Shown piece after piece: positions 23,078 through 32,379 of a stretch of DNA of 57,854 bases. Source of the DNA: Clostridiales bacterium (lineage in GTDB: Bacteria; Bacillota; Clostridia; Saccharofermentanales; Saccharofermentanaceae); NCBI GenBank assembly GCA_017615755.1, contig JAFZZM010000077.1, positions 1 to 57,854 of the forward strand, given 5' to 3'. The notes beneath the pieces were generated by a model. That model had not been told where the DNA came from. It searched no databases and saw nothing but the letters and a program-made list of their open reading frames with translations. Made by a program: the position numbers and the translations under genes. Within the stretch, counting starts at the first letter, position 1; each line of letters begins with the position of its first letter.

Positions 23078-23857
23078 ATGAACAGATTTTTCAGATGGAA
23101 AGTGACAAAGGAAACAGGGATCGCGTTCGCGGCGGGGCTGGCCATGATAGCCTTGAGCCTGCTGATGCTGCCCTTCGGGGGCACCTCGATGAGGGACACG
23201 ATCGTATCGTTCGTCTTGCGGGACGTATGCATGATTTTCGGCCTGGGCGTAGTGTTTGTAACAGTGTTACACGACAAGATCTGCCCGGATCTGTGGTCGG
23301 AGATGGGGCTTTCGAAGAAGAAGTGGAAGCTCAGCCTGATCTTGGACGTGATCTTTGCCGCGGGACTGCTCGCGGTCTTCCTGAAGGAGCAGATCCCGGA
23401 GAATATCCTCTCGGTTTCGAACCTGTATGCCGCGGTGTACATCCTCACGGCGGGAATCTTTGAGATGCTTTTTATCTATGGGTTCCTGCGCATGAGTTTT
23501 GAAAAAGCATTCGGCATCGTGCCGGCGATCCTCCTCACATCAGCGTTCTATTCCTTCCACCACGCAGGCTTCCAGCCGGAATTCCTGCACCTGTTCCTGG
23601 TAGGCCTGATGTACTGCTCGGTTTTTTACATCACTAAAAACCTCCTCATCATGTTCCCGTTTTTCTGGGCAGTCGGCGCACTCTGGGACGTGATCGTATC
23701 TTCTGAAGCGGGGGAGGGGATAAAAAACGCAGAATCGTTTATAATGGCATTGGCGATCCTGCTTTTGTCCGCAGGCTGGATCTTTTTTAGAAAAAGGAGA
23801 AAGCAACATGCTGTCCAAAACATCCATAGTCATCATGGGGATGCTGTGCAAGGGTGA
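23078..23857 (+). CDS. CPBP-like intramembrane protein, catalytic motif degenerate
   Basis: A 259-residue integral membrane protein with about seven helices in the layout of the CPBP (Abi) family. The region FEMLFIYGFLRMSFE stands where active members have EExxxR, so the second Glu and the Arg of that motif are not in place. FYSFHHAGFQPEF carries the later His motif. It may be inactive as a protease or act as a membrane binding module. AAGAAGGAGCAAAGAC precedes ATG 23078; an upstream extension into the repeat array is rejected. Its 3' end overlaps the PadR gene by 50 bases, so the two are translationally linked. Confidence 0.75.
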   Translation: MNRFFRWKVTKETGIAFAAGLAMIALSLLMLPFGGTSMRDTIVSFVLRDVCMIFGLGVVFVTVLHDKICPDLWSEMGLSKKKWKLSLILDVIFAAGLLAVFLKEQIPENILSVSNLYAAVYILTAGIFEMLFIYGFLRMSFEKAFGIVPAILLTSAFYSFHHAGFQPEFLHLFLVGLMYCSVFYITKNLLIMFPFFWAVGALWDVIVSSEAGEGIKNAESFIMALAILLLSAGWIFFRKRRKQHAVQNIHSHHGDAVQG

Positions 23858-24308
23858 AAAAAACGCCTACGACATGCTCAAGATGATCGACACGATGAAT
23901 ATGAAATACTGGCTCCCGATCGGCGCGACAACGCTGTACGAGACGTGCCTGCGCCTGGAGAAAAAGGGCTTCATCGAGGACACGGGGGAGTCGGATGCCA
24001 AGGCAATATATAAGATCACAGACAAAGGGCGCGAAGAACTCAAGTCCACGATCTGTGCGCTTTTTGAGCGGGTAGATTACGACACGGTGTGGTTCTGTCT
24101 GGCGGTCATGTATTCCGATGTGCTGACCAAGGCGGAACTTGAGGCGGAGAAGAAGAAAAGAGCCACGATCCTGGATGAGTATGAAAAAGGAACGAAAGCC
24201 AACCGCGAAGCGCTCCTTAAAGGAAACCCGAAATACATCCATGTGTGCGCGATCGACCGCATGATCAGCATCATTCAGATGGAAAAAGAAACGCTGAAGC
24301 AGCTCTAA
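23808..24308 (+). CDS. PadR-family transcriptional regulator
   Basis: A 166-residue winged-helix regulator. The N-terminal domain reads IVIMGMLCKGEKNAYDMLKMI with the PadR-style G-x-x-x-AYD, then TTLYETCLRLEKKGFIED and IYKITDKGREEL for the recognition helix and wing. The C-terminal half (about 80-166) is a helical dimerisation region of the Vir_act_alpha_C type. AAGGAGAAAGCAAC precedes ATG 23808 inside the end of the CPBP gene. It probably controls its own operon through the paired ACTACGTAT repeats upstream. The ligand is unknown. Confidence 0.88.
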   Translation: MLSKTSIVIMGMLCKGEKNAYDMLKMIDTMNMKYWLPIGATTLYETCLRLEKKGFIEDTGESDAKAIYKITDKGREELKSTICALFERVDYDTVWFCLAVMYSDVLTKAELEAEKKKRATILDEYEKGTKANREALLKGNPKYIHVCAIDRMISIIQMEKETLKQL

Positions 24309-24327
24309 GATAGGAGAGGAAAAGCAT

Positions 24328-25020
24328 ATGTATTTACGAAGAAGAGAAACACCTACGACGCCATACAGCTATGTGATGCTTGTCATTTTAATTCTTTCGA
24401 TCATCTTCATGGCCTTTTTCCTGATCTTTATGAATGCAACTTCGAATAATAAGGCGAAGCAAATAAAGGAACAACGAGAGAGCATTGAGATTCAGGTTGA
24501 AGGCGGAAAGACCGTGCTGGATGATGCACTTCTCAGAAGTGATTATGAAGTCTGGTATCGTTCGAAAGAAAAGGCAAATACAAAGATGCGCGTGCTCCTT
24601 GCCGTGGTCTCGGTGATGATCCTGAGCACCGTGGTCTGCAGCGTCGGCTCGGCAATGTATCTGGAGAAACGGGGGCATTCCGGAGGTCTGGATAAGAGCA
24701 GGGTATTCTCTTTGGCCATGATGGTGGTTTTCCTTGTCTTTATTGATATCGTGGCGATCAAGTTTTTACAGGTAGACGAAACTAAACCCGAAGAGGCCGT
24801 GCTTGTGACACGGGAATATCAGATCACGAGTAAAGATTCGGTGAAAAGAGGAAAGTCGGCGAGAAAGTATTATCTGTACACGAAAGAGGGCGGAGAACTC
24901 GTAGTGGACAAGGCCGATTATGATTTGGTGAAAGAATCGGAGACATACTATTTCGGCATGCAGGACAACAAAGTTTTCAACGTCTATCCGAAAGATGAGT
25001 ACTGCCAGAAAGGATCTTGA
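24328..25020 (+). CDS. membrane protein of unknown function in the PadR operon
   Basis: A 230-residue protein with three hydrophobic helices (about residues 15-35, 85-108 and 124-146). A soluble loop lies between the first two, and a C-terminal domain of about 80 residues has alternating strands (YYLYTKEGGELVVDKADYDL, YYFGMQDNKVFNVY). No family is recognised. GATAGGAGAGGAAAAGC precedes ATG 24328, 20 bases after the PadR stop, so it is the third gene of the CPBP-PadR unit. Confidence 0.75.
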   Translation: MYLRRRETPTTPYSYVMLVILILSIIFMAFFLIFMNATSNNKAKQIKEQRESIEIQVEGGKTVLDDALLRSDYEVWYRSKEKANTKMRVLLAVVSVMILSTVVCSVGSAMYLEKRGHSGGLDKSRVFSLAMMVVFLVFIDIVAIKFLQVDETKPEEAVLVTREYQITSKDSVKRGKSARKYYLYTKEGGELVVDKADYDLVKESETYYFGMQDNKVFNVYPKDEYCQKGS

Positions 25021-25134
25021 TCCGCTCGTTCACGATTTCTTAATGCAATGTTGAGTTATCGGTAAAGTTTTCCAAGGAGCAGGATGGTATAATGGAAAAT
25101 ATAATTGATATTTACCGCTGCTTGGAGGACGGAT

Positions 25135-26829
25135 ATGGGGGAGATTGATAACGCTAACGCCTTCTTTGTCGAACATTTTTCCGAGGCAATTGAAAAAGGC
25201 TACATCCACGCATATTATCAACCGATATACCGTTCGATGACGGGACGGCTTGCCTGTGCGGAATCGCTCGCCAGATGGATCGATCCGGAAAAAGGAACGA
25301 TCCCGCCGGCAGAATTCATCCCCGCATTGGAACAAGGCGGCCTGATTTTCGACCTCGATATGGAGATCCTCCGGCAGACATGTGCTTTTTACGCGGACCT
25401 GCGCGACCGAGGGACACTGGTGCATTCCTTCTCGGTCAACCTTTCCCGGCAGGACTTCCTGAACGAAAATCTGGCTGACCGCGTGATCGAAACCCTTGCA
25501 AGATACGACGTGCCGCATGACGCGATCAAACTCGAAGTGACCGAGAGCCTGATGCTCGAAGACGCCGAAGCTTTCAGCGGCGTGCTCAAGACCTTGAACG
25601 AAGCCGGTTTTTCCATGTGGATGGACGACTTCGGAAGCGGCTATTCATCCTTGAATGTTTTGAAGAATTACCAGTTCGATCTCATGAAGTTCGACATGCT
25701 TTTCCTACGGGATTTCTCGCCGAAGGGCAGAAGTCTTCTTGCTTCTCTGATCAACATGGCAAAATCACTTGGTATCCACACGCTGATGGAGGGCGTGGAG
25801 ATGGAGGAGCACAAGGAGTACCTGCATTCGGCGGGCTGTGAATTCCAGCAGGGATTCTTCTTTGCCAAGCCGGTTCCCAAGACGGAATTTATCATGCTGG
25901 TCGACGAAATGGTATCTTCGGAAACGGCCGCGGTCGAGCCTGTGACGGACAAGCATTACTGGGATCAGATCGGGAAGATCAATCTTCTGAGCGCGCGGCC
26001 GCTTCAGGAGTTCGACGGCATGGAGTCCCAGGTGGCGGACACGGATGACAGATATGTCGGTTCGGCTATTCCGATTGCACTTCTGGAATGCACAGCGGAT
26101 AAAGTGAGCTATGTGTACGGAAGCGACAGTTATCTGCTGCGTCTGAATGACCTGGGATATGAGTCCGCGGAGGCTTGGGAGAACGACTTTAACAACCACC
26201 AGAGCGACCAGTATCTGATGCTGAAAAAACTGGTCAGCGACGCGATCGGCAAAGGTACGATCCAGCGTGTCGAATACATCAACAACGACGTGTACTACAG
26301 ACTCAGTGCGAGGTGTCTGGCGAAAGAAAAAGACCGCGCGATGCTCGCATTCTATCTGACAACATTTGACTCGGAAAAAGAAGTCGAGACGGCCAAGGAA
26401 ATGCTGAGCTACGGCAATGCACTTTTCTCTACGTATGAAGTTGTAGTGCTTCTTTATCCGGAAAGCGGCATCGCCAATCGTGTGTATTCCGCGAGCAACC
26501 TTCCGACGTACGATCGGGAGGATACGCTGAAAGAGAGCTTGCAGCGCTTCTGCAAAGCCGAAGTTCTAGAGCAGGATCAGGAGCGGTACATGAAGTTCCT
26601 GGACTTCGATACGGTTTTCCGCCGCGTGGACGAAAGCGAAAAAGGATACGTGCAGGGCATCTTCCGCATGAGCTGGGGCGGCACGACGAATAACTGGCAT
26701 TCCGTCCGCCTGACCCGCGTCCCGACAACGGCTGAGAAGGCGTATCTGCTGACGATCCAGAAGATGGCGGATCAGGCGCTCGACGCGATCGATCTGATCA
26801 TCAAAGAGCACCCTGAACTGGTCAAGTAA
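25135..26829 (+). CDS. EAL-domain c-di-GMP phosphodiesterase
   Basis: A 564-residue cytosolic protein. Residues about 15-255 form an EAL domain with the catalytic set intact: ESLARW (Glu43), SVNLSRQDF (Asn102), LEVTESLML (Glu137), MDDFGSGYSS (Asp164/Asp165), KFD (Lys185), EGVE (Glu219/222) and QGFFFAKP (Gln239). It should hydrolyse cyclic di-GMP. Residues about 260-564 form a soluble region that I do not recognise, with PAS-like spacing (ALLECTADKVSYVYGSDSYL). It probably senses a signal. There is no GGDEF domain. ATG 25135 follows GCTTGGAGGACGGAT. A TATAAT box lies at about 25088-25093. Confidence 0.92.
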   Translation: MGEIDNANAFFVEHFSEAIEKGYIHAYYQPIYRSMTGRLACAESLARWIDPEKGTIPPAEFIPALEQGGLIFDLDMEILRQTCAFYADLRDRGTLVHSFSVNLSRQDFLNENLADRVIETLARYDVPHDAIKLEVTESLMLEDAEAFSGVLKTLNEAGFSMWMDDFGSGYSSLNVLKNYQFDLMKFDMLFLRDFSPKGRSLLASLINMAKSLGIHTLMEGVEMEEHKEYLHSAGCEFQQGFFFAKPVPKTEFIMLVDEMVSSETAAVEPVTDKHYWDQIGKINLLSARPLQEFDGMESQVADTDDRYVGSAIPIALLECTADKVSYVYGSDSYLLRLNDLGYESAEAWENDFNNHQSDQYLMLKKLVSDAIGKGTIQRVEYINNDVYYRLSARCLAKEKDRAMLAFYLTTFDSEKEVETAKEMLSYGNALFSTYEVVVLLYPESGIANRVYSASNLPTYDREDTLKESLQRFCKAEVLEQDQERYMKFLDFDTVFRRVDESEKGYVQGIFRMSWGGTTNNWHSVRLTRVPTTAEKAYLLTIQKMADQALDAIDLIIKEHPELVK

Positions 26830-26918
26830 GGATATACTTCTTGTATAAATCCGATGCAGAAAACCGCAAAGTGCGGTAAGATATTCTTCGTAAAAATATC
26901 AAGTTGAGGAGTGCGAGA

Positions 26919-27461
26919 ATGGCAACGAGAAATATCGTAGTAGAGCCGTATAACGAGGCGTGGAAAAGTGATTTTGAAGCGATAGAGAAAGAACTCGCAG
27001 CTGCACTGGGCGACCTGGCATTAAGCATCGAACATGTGGGCAGCACCTCGGTTCCGGGCCTTTCTGCAAAAGCAATCATCGACATCGATGTCGTCATCGA
27101 AGACCGTTCGAAAATTCCTGCCGTAGTAGAAGCACTTGCCACTATCGGCTATATTCACGACGGGGATAAGGGCATCCCGGGAAGAGAAGCTTTCGATTAC
27201 GAGGGCAAAGAGCATCTTCGCAACCATCACCTGTACGTCTGCGCGCAGGATGCGGACGAACTCAAGCGCCATCTTTCCTTCCGTGATTATCTGAGATCTC
27301 ATCCCGAAGCGGTCGCTGAATACAGCCGCATCAAGTTAGAGGGCGCGAAGCTTTATCCGCACGATATCGACAGCTATATTGAACATAAGGCTCCGTTTAT
27401 CCAGGGGATCTATAAAGAGCTCGGACTGCCTCTTCCTTCCGGGAATAATGGAGACGAATAA
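26919..27461 (+). CDS. GrpB / UPF0157 nucleotidyltransferase-fold protein
   Basis: A 180-residue cytosolic protein. VEPYNEAWKSDFEAI starts the family, and IEHVGSTSVPGLSAKAIIDIDVV holds the GSTSVPG..KxxIDI(D) signature of the GrpB nucleotidyltransferase fold (residues about 36-58). RNHHLYVC and FRDYLRSHPE are later family blocks. Activity has not been clearly defined for these proteins. ATG 26919 follows TTGAGGAGTGCGAGA. Its end overlaps or abuts the PfkB gene, so the two share a transcript. Confidence 0.88.
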   Translation: MATRNIVVEPYNEAWKSDFEAIEKELAAALGDLALSIEHVGSTSVPGLSAKAIIDIDVVIEDRSKIPAVVEALATIGYIHDGDKGIPGREAFDYEGKEHLRNHHLYVCAQDADELKRHLSFRDYLRSHPEAVAEYSRIKLEGAKLYPHDIDSYIEHKAPFIQGIYKELGLPLPSGNNGDE

Positions 27462-28428
27462 TGTGAGCGGTTTGAGTGGTATGAGCGAAGTAAGCAATCA
27501 GTTTGACGTCATTTGTATGGGCATGGCCCTGGTGGATTCGATCATCAAGGGATTTGATCCCGAGCCGATTTCTGCTTCAGGATACCGCGCGCAGTCGGGT
27601 ACGTTAAGTGTCGGCGGCGAAGCGGTCAATGAAGCCGTGTCCTGTTCGCGTCTCGGTTTGAAAACCGGAATTGCCTGTTCGTTCGGCGACGATGCAGCGG
27701 GTGGATTGATCTTGAATCTGCTTCGAAATGAAAACGTCGACACCTCATTCACACTTATCGATCCCTCCATGCAGACTCCGGTCTCCACACTCATCGTAAA
27801 AGAAGACGGAACGAGAAAATCGATCACGAATTTTGCCCACCGCGATGTGGGTTTTCCGATGATAAAACTGCCTATGTTTACCGGTGCAAAAGCATGGATC
27901 CTGGGCTCACTTTTCCGTGCGCCTTTTGACGATGCGGAATGCATCCTGAACGTGGTTTCTGCGGGCTCTTCCGTAGGCGTCAAAATCTTTGCGGATACGA
28001 AACTTCCGAACTTCAAAAAGCTCTCGCTCGCTGACCTCAAAGAGTCGTTGCCTCTCATCGATTTTATTACTCCGAACGAAGACGAAGCAAAGTATCTGAC
28101 AGGAAAGAAAACACCTTCCGAAATGGCCGATGTTTTCCTTTCGTATGGCGTGAAAAACGTCGTCATCAAGCTCGGAGCAAAAGGTTGCTTCTATAAAAAC
28201 TCCGAGAAGACGATCGAACTTCCGGCGTGCCCGGTAGAAGCAGTAGATGCGACCGGCGCGGGCGATGCTTTTGCCGCGGGACTTGTGACCGCGATCCTTC
28301 AGGGAAGTGACATCGAAAAAGCACTTCGTTTTGCGAACGCGTGTGGCGCGGTCTGCTGCACAAAAGTCGGTGCCACATCGGCTCTTCGTGACCTTTCGCA
28401 GGTCCGTGAATTGGTATCCCGATACTGA
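27448..28428 (+). CDS. PfkB-family carbohydrate kinase
   Basis: A kinase of up to 326 residues in the ribokinase/PfkB family. SVGGEAVNEAVSCSRLG is the first family signature (sugar-binding glycines). DFITPNEDEAKYL and VVIKLGAKGCFY follow, then DATGAGDAFAAGL, the second signature with the catalytic Asp and anion hole. It phosphorylates a sugar or nucleoside not identifiable here. The start is uncertain: ATG 27448 overlaps the GrpB gene by 14 bases, GTG 27463 has GGAGACGAA at good spacing, and ATG 27481 is also possible. All keep the domain whole. Confidence 0.9.
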   Translation: METNNVSGLSGMSEVSNQFDVICMGMALVDSIIKGFDPEPISASGYRAQSGTLSVGGEAVNEAVSCSRLGLKTGIACSFGDDAAGGLILNLLRNENVDTSFTLIDPSMQTPVSTLIVKEDGTRKSITNFAHRDVGFPMIKLPMFTGAKAWILGSLFRAPFDDAECILNVVSAGSSVGVKIFADTKLPNFKKLSLADLKESLPLIDFITPNEDEAKYLTGKKTPSEMADVFLSYGVKNVVIKLGAKGCFYKNSEKTIELPACPVEAVDATGAGDAFAAGLVTAILQGSDIEKALRFANACGAVCCTKVGATSALRDLSQVRELVSRY

Positions 28429-28569
28429 AACTACAGTCTTCATTTTGATATACCCTGTAAAGAATTCATGATAGAATGACCTCGCTGGTGAAAGTGCTTT
28501 TGGCTGAGGCGCTTTCGAATGCATCTATAAAGAAAGAATGACGCAAACAAGAAAGAAGAGGGAATTCAA

Positions 28570-31287
28570 ATGAGACAATTTAAGGGCAGGGTGTCCAGGC
28601 TCGTGGCCGGCTGTATCGCCGCGACATCGATCCTCGGAAGCGGAGTGACCACTGCGTTTGCTTCGCCATCCCCAAAGACGGAAAAAACCGAAGAAGAATT
28701 TAACCCGATCGCGATCACGTACCGGGACGACGACATTGACACACAGGACCGGGTCCCGGACTTTGATCCGGTGCCGGTAAATGCAAGCACGTTCCCGGAC
28801 CCGATGTTTAGGTCCGCCGTGAGCAGTTCTTTTGATAAAGACGGAAACGGGGTCCTGGATTCTGACGAGATCCTGAAAGCCAGAAATATCTGGTGCAACA
28901 AAATGGGCGTCAAGTCCATGGCGGGTATCGAATATCTCGTCGAGCTGCGCGGCATCTACTGCATGGACAACCAGATCGAAACAATGGATCTCAGCCACAA
29001 CAAACTGTTGACAGGTATCTGGTGTTCAGGAAACAAGTTCCGGCACATCGACGTGTCCATGCTCCCGGATCTGGAGTGGATCTACTGCTTCGACTGTAAC
29101 CTTACGGAACTCGACGTTTCGCACAACCCGAAGATGGCGTATGTTGAGTGCAATACCAATCCGATCAAAGAACTGGATTTCACCAAGAATCCGCTCCTGG
29201 AGCATCTGACTTGCGGAACCTGTGAGCTTACGGAACTGGATCTTTCGCAGAACCCGAGACTGACGCATCTGGATTGCTTCCAGAATAAGTTAAAGACGCT
29301 GGATCTTTCCCATAACCTGAAGATGAAGAGACTCGATGTCTGGAGAAATCCGGGCCTTCGTGTCGACATCAGTATGTTAAAAGAACTGCAGACCTATAAC
29401 TGTGCGAAGCTTGGTCTGACTTCTCTGGATGTCAGCCACAATCCGGAGCTGCAGAAACTCATCTGCAGTTATAACGATCTGACCAGCCTGGATCTTTCGC
29501 ATAATCCGAAGCTGGCGATCCTGCAGTGTGAAGACAATAACATCAAATCACTTGACCTCACAAACAACCCGCAGCTGCGTCTTTTGCAGGCGGCGATCAA
29601 CGACTTTTCTACACTCGACATCGGCGGTAACCCGTATCTCGTTAAGGCAGTAGAAGAAGGTGTGTTTGAGCGTGAAGCATGGGGCAGCCTGTGGCTCAAG
29701 TCCTGGACGCTCGATTACGGCGGAGATGATTCCACCGGCGGCGACCATATCTTCCTCGTCTGGGTCAACGACGCAGTCAATGTTGTCCAGAAAGCAAAGC
29801 CGAAGATCTCGGTTGGAGAGAAATATTCGCCACTCGATCCGGGTGTGAAATATGAGGACCTTCTTACCCGTGAGATCCTCGTGGAAACACTTTACAACAT
29901 GGCAGGCAGACCGGACGTTTCCGGACTTGCTTCCCGATTCAAAGACGTACAGCCTGGTGCGTGGTATGAGCCGGCGCTTTTGTGGGGTGAGGCGAACGCT
30001 ATCTGTGTCGGCTATCCGTATATGTCGAACGATTATTTCGGTATCGACAAATGGCTCACCAGACAGGACGTTGCTTTCATGCTGATGAGATATGCCGAAT
30101 ATGCCGGACTCGAAAGAGCAATCGACTTCGGTCGAAGCGATGAGTATCTCGATTACTTCGAAATCGACTACGATCACTGGGAGGCGATCTGTTGGTCGGC
30201 CACGTGGCACATCATCCCGGGAAAGGGAGCAGAGGGTGCGCCGAAGAGCGAGCAGAGAATCGACCCGTACGGACGCGTAACACGCGCGGATCTGATGCTT
30301 TTCATCAAGAACATGCTGGAGATCAACAAGCGTGGCGACCGCATCAACATGCCGACAGTCACACCGACAAGAGTTCCGAAGCCGGGCGATCCGACTGCGA
30401 CACCGTATCCGGATCAGCCGGGCAATCCGGGAAATCCGGGTACACCGGGTAATCCTGGCAACCCTGGTAATCCAGGCAACCCTGGTAATCCGACCGCAAC
30501 GCCGACTCCGACTAAGCCGATCGTATCACCGAAGCCGAAGGGTGATGTCGCGGAATTCGTCCGCCGTCTGTATGTTGTCGCGCTGAACCGTGAGGCGGAG
30601 CAGGGCGGTCTGAATTACTGGACGACTGAGATCAAGAACGGAAGAAAAACAGGTGGTGCATGTGCGCACTTCTTCCTGATCGATTCCGAAGAATTCATGA
30701 ACCGCGGATTGAATGAAGAAGACTTCGTAGAAACACTTTACAAGACATTCTTCGACCGCGCTTCCGAACCGAAAGGTAAGGCTTACTGGGTAGGCGAACT
30801 TAAGAGTGGAAGAAAGACTCGTGAAGACGTCATCAACGGATTCATCGACTCAACAGAGTGGTGCAATGTCTGCGCATCTTACGGAGTTAAGTCCGGCGCG
30901 CCGAGTGCGACGTCCGAGTATGCTTCCCAGAACGCCCACGACTTTGCCAAACGCCTTTATACATGCTGCTTGAAGCGTAAGCCGGAAGATGCGGGACTCT
31001 TCTACTGGAGCATGGCTCTGACGAATCTCGAAAAGACCGGTGCACAGGCTGCACAGCAGTTCTTCGAATCAGATGAATTCAGAAATGCGCATACTTCCAA
31101 TACCGAGTTTGTCACACGACTCTATACCACGTTCATGGGCAGAGAGCCGGAGGCCGACGGCCTGGCATTCTGGGTCGGACGACTCGAGAGTGATGCTTCG
31201 AGAAGAGAAGTTCTGGCATCGTTTGCTGCATCGCCCGAGTTCACGGACATCTGCGCGAAGTACGGTATCGATCGCGGCTCGATCTGA
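28570..31287 (+). CDS. large surface protein: EF-hand, leucine-rich repeats, SLH-like, DUF4214
   Basis: A 905-residue exported protein. The signal peptide ends near FAS (residue 32). DKDGNGVLDSDE (89-100) is a complete EF-hand calcium loop. Residues about 105-360 are leucine-rich repeats of the LxxLxCxxNxLxxLDLSxNPxL type, period about 21, with cysteines in register. Residues about 430-590 resemble SLH domains (ALLWGEANAICVGYP, LTRQDVAFMLMRYAEYAG). A Thr/Pro and PGN-repeat linker spans 598-655. Two DUF4214-type repeats follow (VRRLYVVALNREAEQGGLNYW, given here as residues 664-684, and another from about 840). It probably binds the wall and outside partners. AAGAAGAGGGAATTCAA precedes ATG 28570. 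Confidence 0.9.
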   Translation: MRQFKGRVSRLVAGCIAATSILGSGVTTAFASPSPKTEKTEEEFNPIAITYRDDDIDTQDRVPDFDPVPVNASTFPDPMFRSAVSSSFDKDGNGVLDSDEILKARNIWCNKMGVKSMAGIEYLVELRGIYCMDNQIETMDLSHNKLLTGIWCSGNKFRHIDVSMLPDLEWIYCFDCNLTELDVSHNPKMAYVECNTNPIKELDFTKNPLLEHLTCGTCELTELDLSQNPRLTHLDCFQNKLKTLDLSHNLKMKRLDVWRNPGLRVDISMLKELQTYNCAKLGLTSLDVSHNPELQKLICSYNDLTSLDLSHNPKLAILQCEDNNIKSLDLTNNPQLRLLQAAINDFSTLDIGGNPYLVKAVEEGVFEREAWGSLWLKSWTLDYGGDDSTGGDHIFLVWVNDAVNVVQKAKPKISVGEKYSPLDPGVKYEDLLTREILVETLYNMAGRPDVSGLASRFKDVQPGAWYEPALLWGEANAICVGYPYMSNDYFGIDKWLTRQDVAFMLMRYAEYAGLERAIDFGRSDEYLDYFEIDYDHWEAICWSATWHIIPGKGAEGAPKSEQRIDPYGRVTRADLMLFIKNMLEINKRGDRINMPTVTPTRVPKPGDPTATPYPDQPGNPGNPGTPGNPGNPGNPGNPGNPTATPTPTKPIVSPKPKGDVAEFVRRLYVVALNREAEQGGLNYWTTEIKNGRKTGGACAHFFLIDSEEFMNRGLNEEDFVETLYKTFFDRASEPKGKAYWVGELKSGRKTREDVINGFIDSTEWCNVCASYGVKSGAPSATSEYASQNAHDFAKRLYTCCLKRKPEDAGLFYWSMALTNLEKTGAQAAQQFFESDEFRNAHTSNTEFVTRLYTTFMGREPEADGLAFWVGRLESDASRREVLASFAASPEFTDICAKYGIDRGSI

Positions 31288-31304
31288 GTTGGTAACAGCA
31301 AAGA

Positions 31305-31395
31305 GTTAGTCGGGAATCCGAAAACCGGCAAACCCGACTAACCCCGAGTAACGAAACGTTAGTCGGGAACACACAAATCAACGATCCCGACTAAC
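31305..31395. repeat. hairpin pair, family D (2 x 53 bp)
   Basis: GTTAGTCGGG at 31305 and 31358, and CCCGACTAAC at 31333 and 31386. Each pair is a perfect 10-bp inverted repeat around an 18-nt centre, and both arms are exactly 53 bp apart between units, although centre and linker differ. It begins 18 bases after the surface-protein stop. It shares the 53-bp period with the unrelated families at 38641 and 48869. Confidence 0.92.
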
Positions 31396-31563
31396 TCGCC
31401 ACTACCATTAAGCAGCGCATGCAGTATATTCTTGCCCGAAAAGGAGAAATACGCAACGATATGCCGAAAATAAGTGCTTTTTGAGAAAGATGGGGGGAGG
31501 TATAATCTAATTGTGATAAGCTCCTGAAACAGGGGCCATCCCGAGGGGAAAGGGGGATTGACC

Positions 31564-32142
31564 ATGCCACCATCAAGAAAAAGCACTTCTACCCATTACG
31601 ATAGCAGTTCCAGCAGTAACTATTCTTCTTCGTACAGAGACCGCACGAACCGCAAGATGACATGGTTCGACTGGTTGGTCCGCGTACCGGTTGCGATCGC
31701 AGTCCTCGGATTCATGTTCTTCTTCTTGATCTCCAAGGGCACGCTCGATGTTTCCGAAGCGAAGAAAGTCCTCGCGAAGATCCCGGAGATCCCGTCGATG
31801 CTGGCGCAGGAGAAGGAAAAGCGTGAGTCAAAAGCGGCAGCTTACGAGGAGACCGCGAAGCAGGATTCCTATTATGTGGCGGCGCTCGGCCGTTCCTGCG
31901 ACTGGGATGCGAGGCACGAGTGTTACTACGACGTAAAGACTGACTGCTATTTCTGGTACAACAACACGACGAAGACGCACACCTGGCAGTACTGGTACGA
32001 GGGGATCTCCTCCGACTACGGCGACTTCGGGTGGATGGAGTACGACACGAAGGAGAAGACCTGGTACATCGAAGTCAGTGACGGGTACTGGACAGAGCTC
32101 CCCGAAAGATACGACCGGAGCCGGCTCTGGCATATTGAATAA
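31564..32142 (+). CDS. single-pass membrane protein, aromatic C-terminal domain
   Basis: A 192-residue protein. It has a Ser/Tyr-rich N-terminus (residues 1-35), one membrane helix (about 40-62), a charged helical segment (EKEKRESKAAAYEETAK), and a C-terminal domain very rich in Trp, Tyr and Asp with three cysteines (DWDARHECYYDVKTDCYFWY, then WQYWYEGISSDYGDFGWMEY). The aromatic pattern suggests an extracytoplasmic ligand-binding or WW-like fold, but I recognise no family. ATG 31564 is preceded by AAGGGGGATTGACC. A TATAAT box lies at 31501-31506. Confidence 0.7.
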   Translation: MPPSRKSTSTHYDSSSSSNYSSSYRDRTNRKMTWFDWLVRVPVAIAVLGFMFFFLISKGTLDVSEAKKVLAKIPEIPSMLAQEKEKRESKAAAYEETAKQDSYYVAALGRSCDWDARHECYYDVKTDCYFWYNNTTKTHTWQYWYEGISSDYGDFGWMEYDTKEKTWYIEVSDGYWTELPERYDRSRLWHIE

Positions 32143-32289
32143 GTATATATTTTCCGGAATAGGTTGGGTTGCCTCGAAGTGACGAAAGTCGCGGAGAGGC
32201 ATCTTTTTTGCGCGAAGACAGGCAAGCGGGGCGGGCTGATGCTGAAAAAGAACGGCTTGATACCCGCCCCGCAAGACTTGCATTCGGAA

Positions 32290-32318
32290 ATGACATTTCA
32301 GGCGCCGATTTGTATAAT
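32290..32318 (+). promoter_or_regulatory. promoter for the kinase-NfeD-FloA unit
   Basis: ATGACA (32290-32295) and TATAAT (32313-32318) have a 17-base spacer, 62 bases before the GTG start of the sensor kinase gene. Confidence 0.7.
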
Positions 32319-32379
32319 TGAGAAAGAATGAATTGTCTGTATCCAGGGAAATGGTATGCTGAAACCATGGAGGAACAAC

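Noticed and set aside
28441..28569. Promoter pair TTGATA / TAGAAT before the surface protein
   Set aside because: The spacer would be about 21 bases, outside the usual 16-18.
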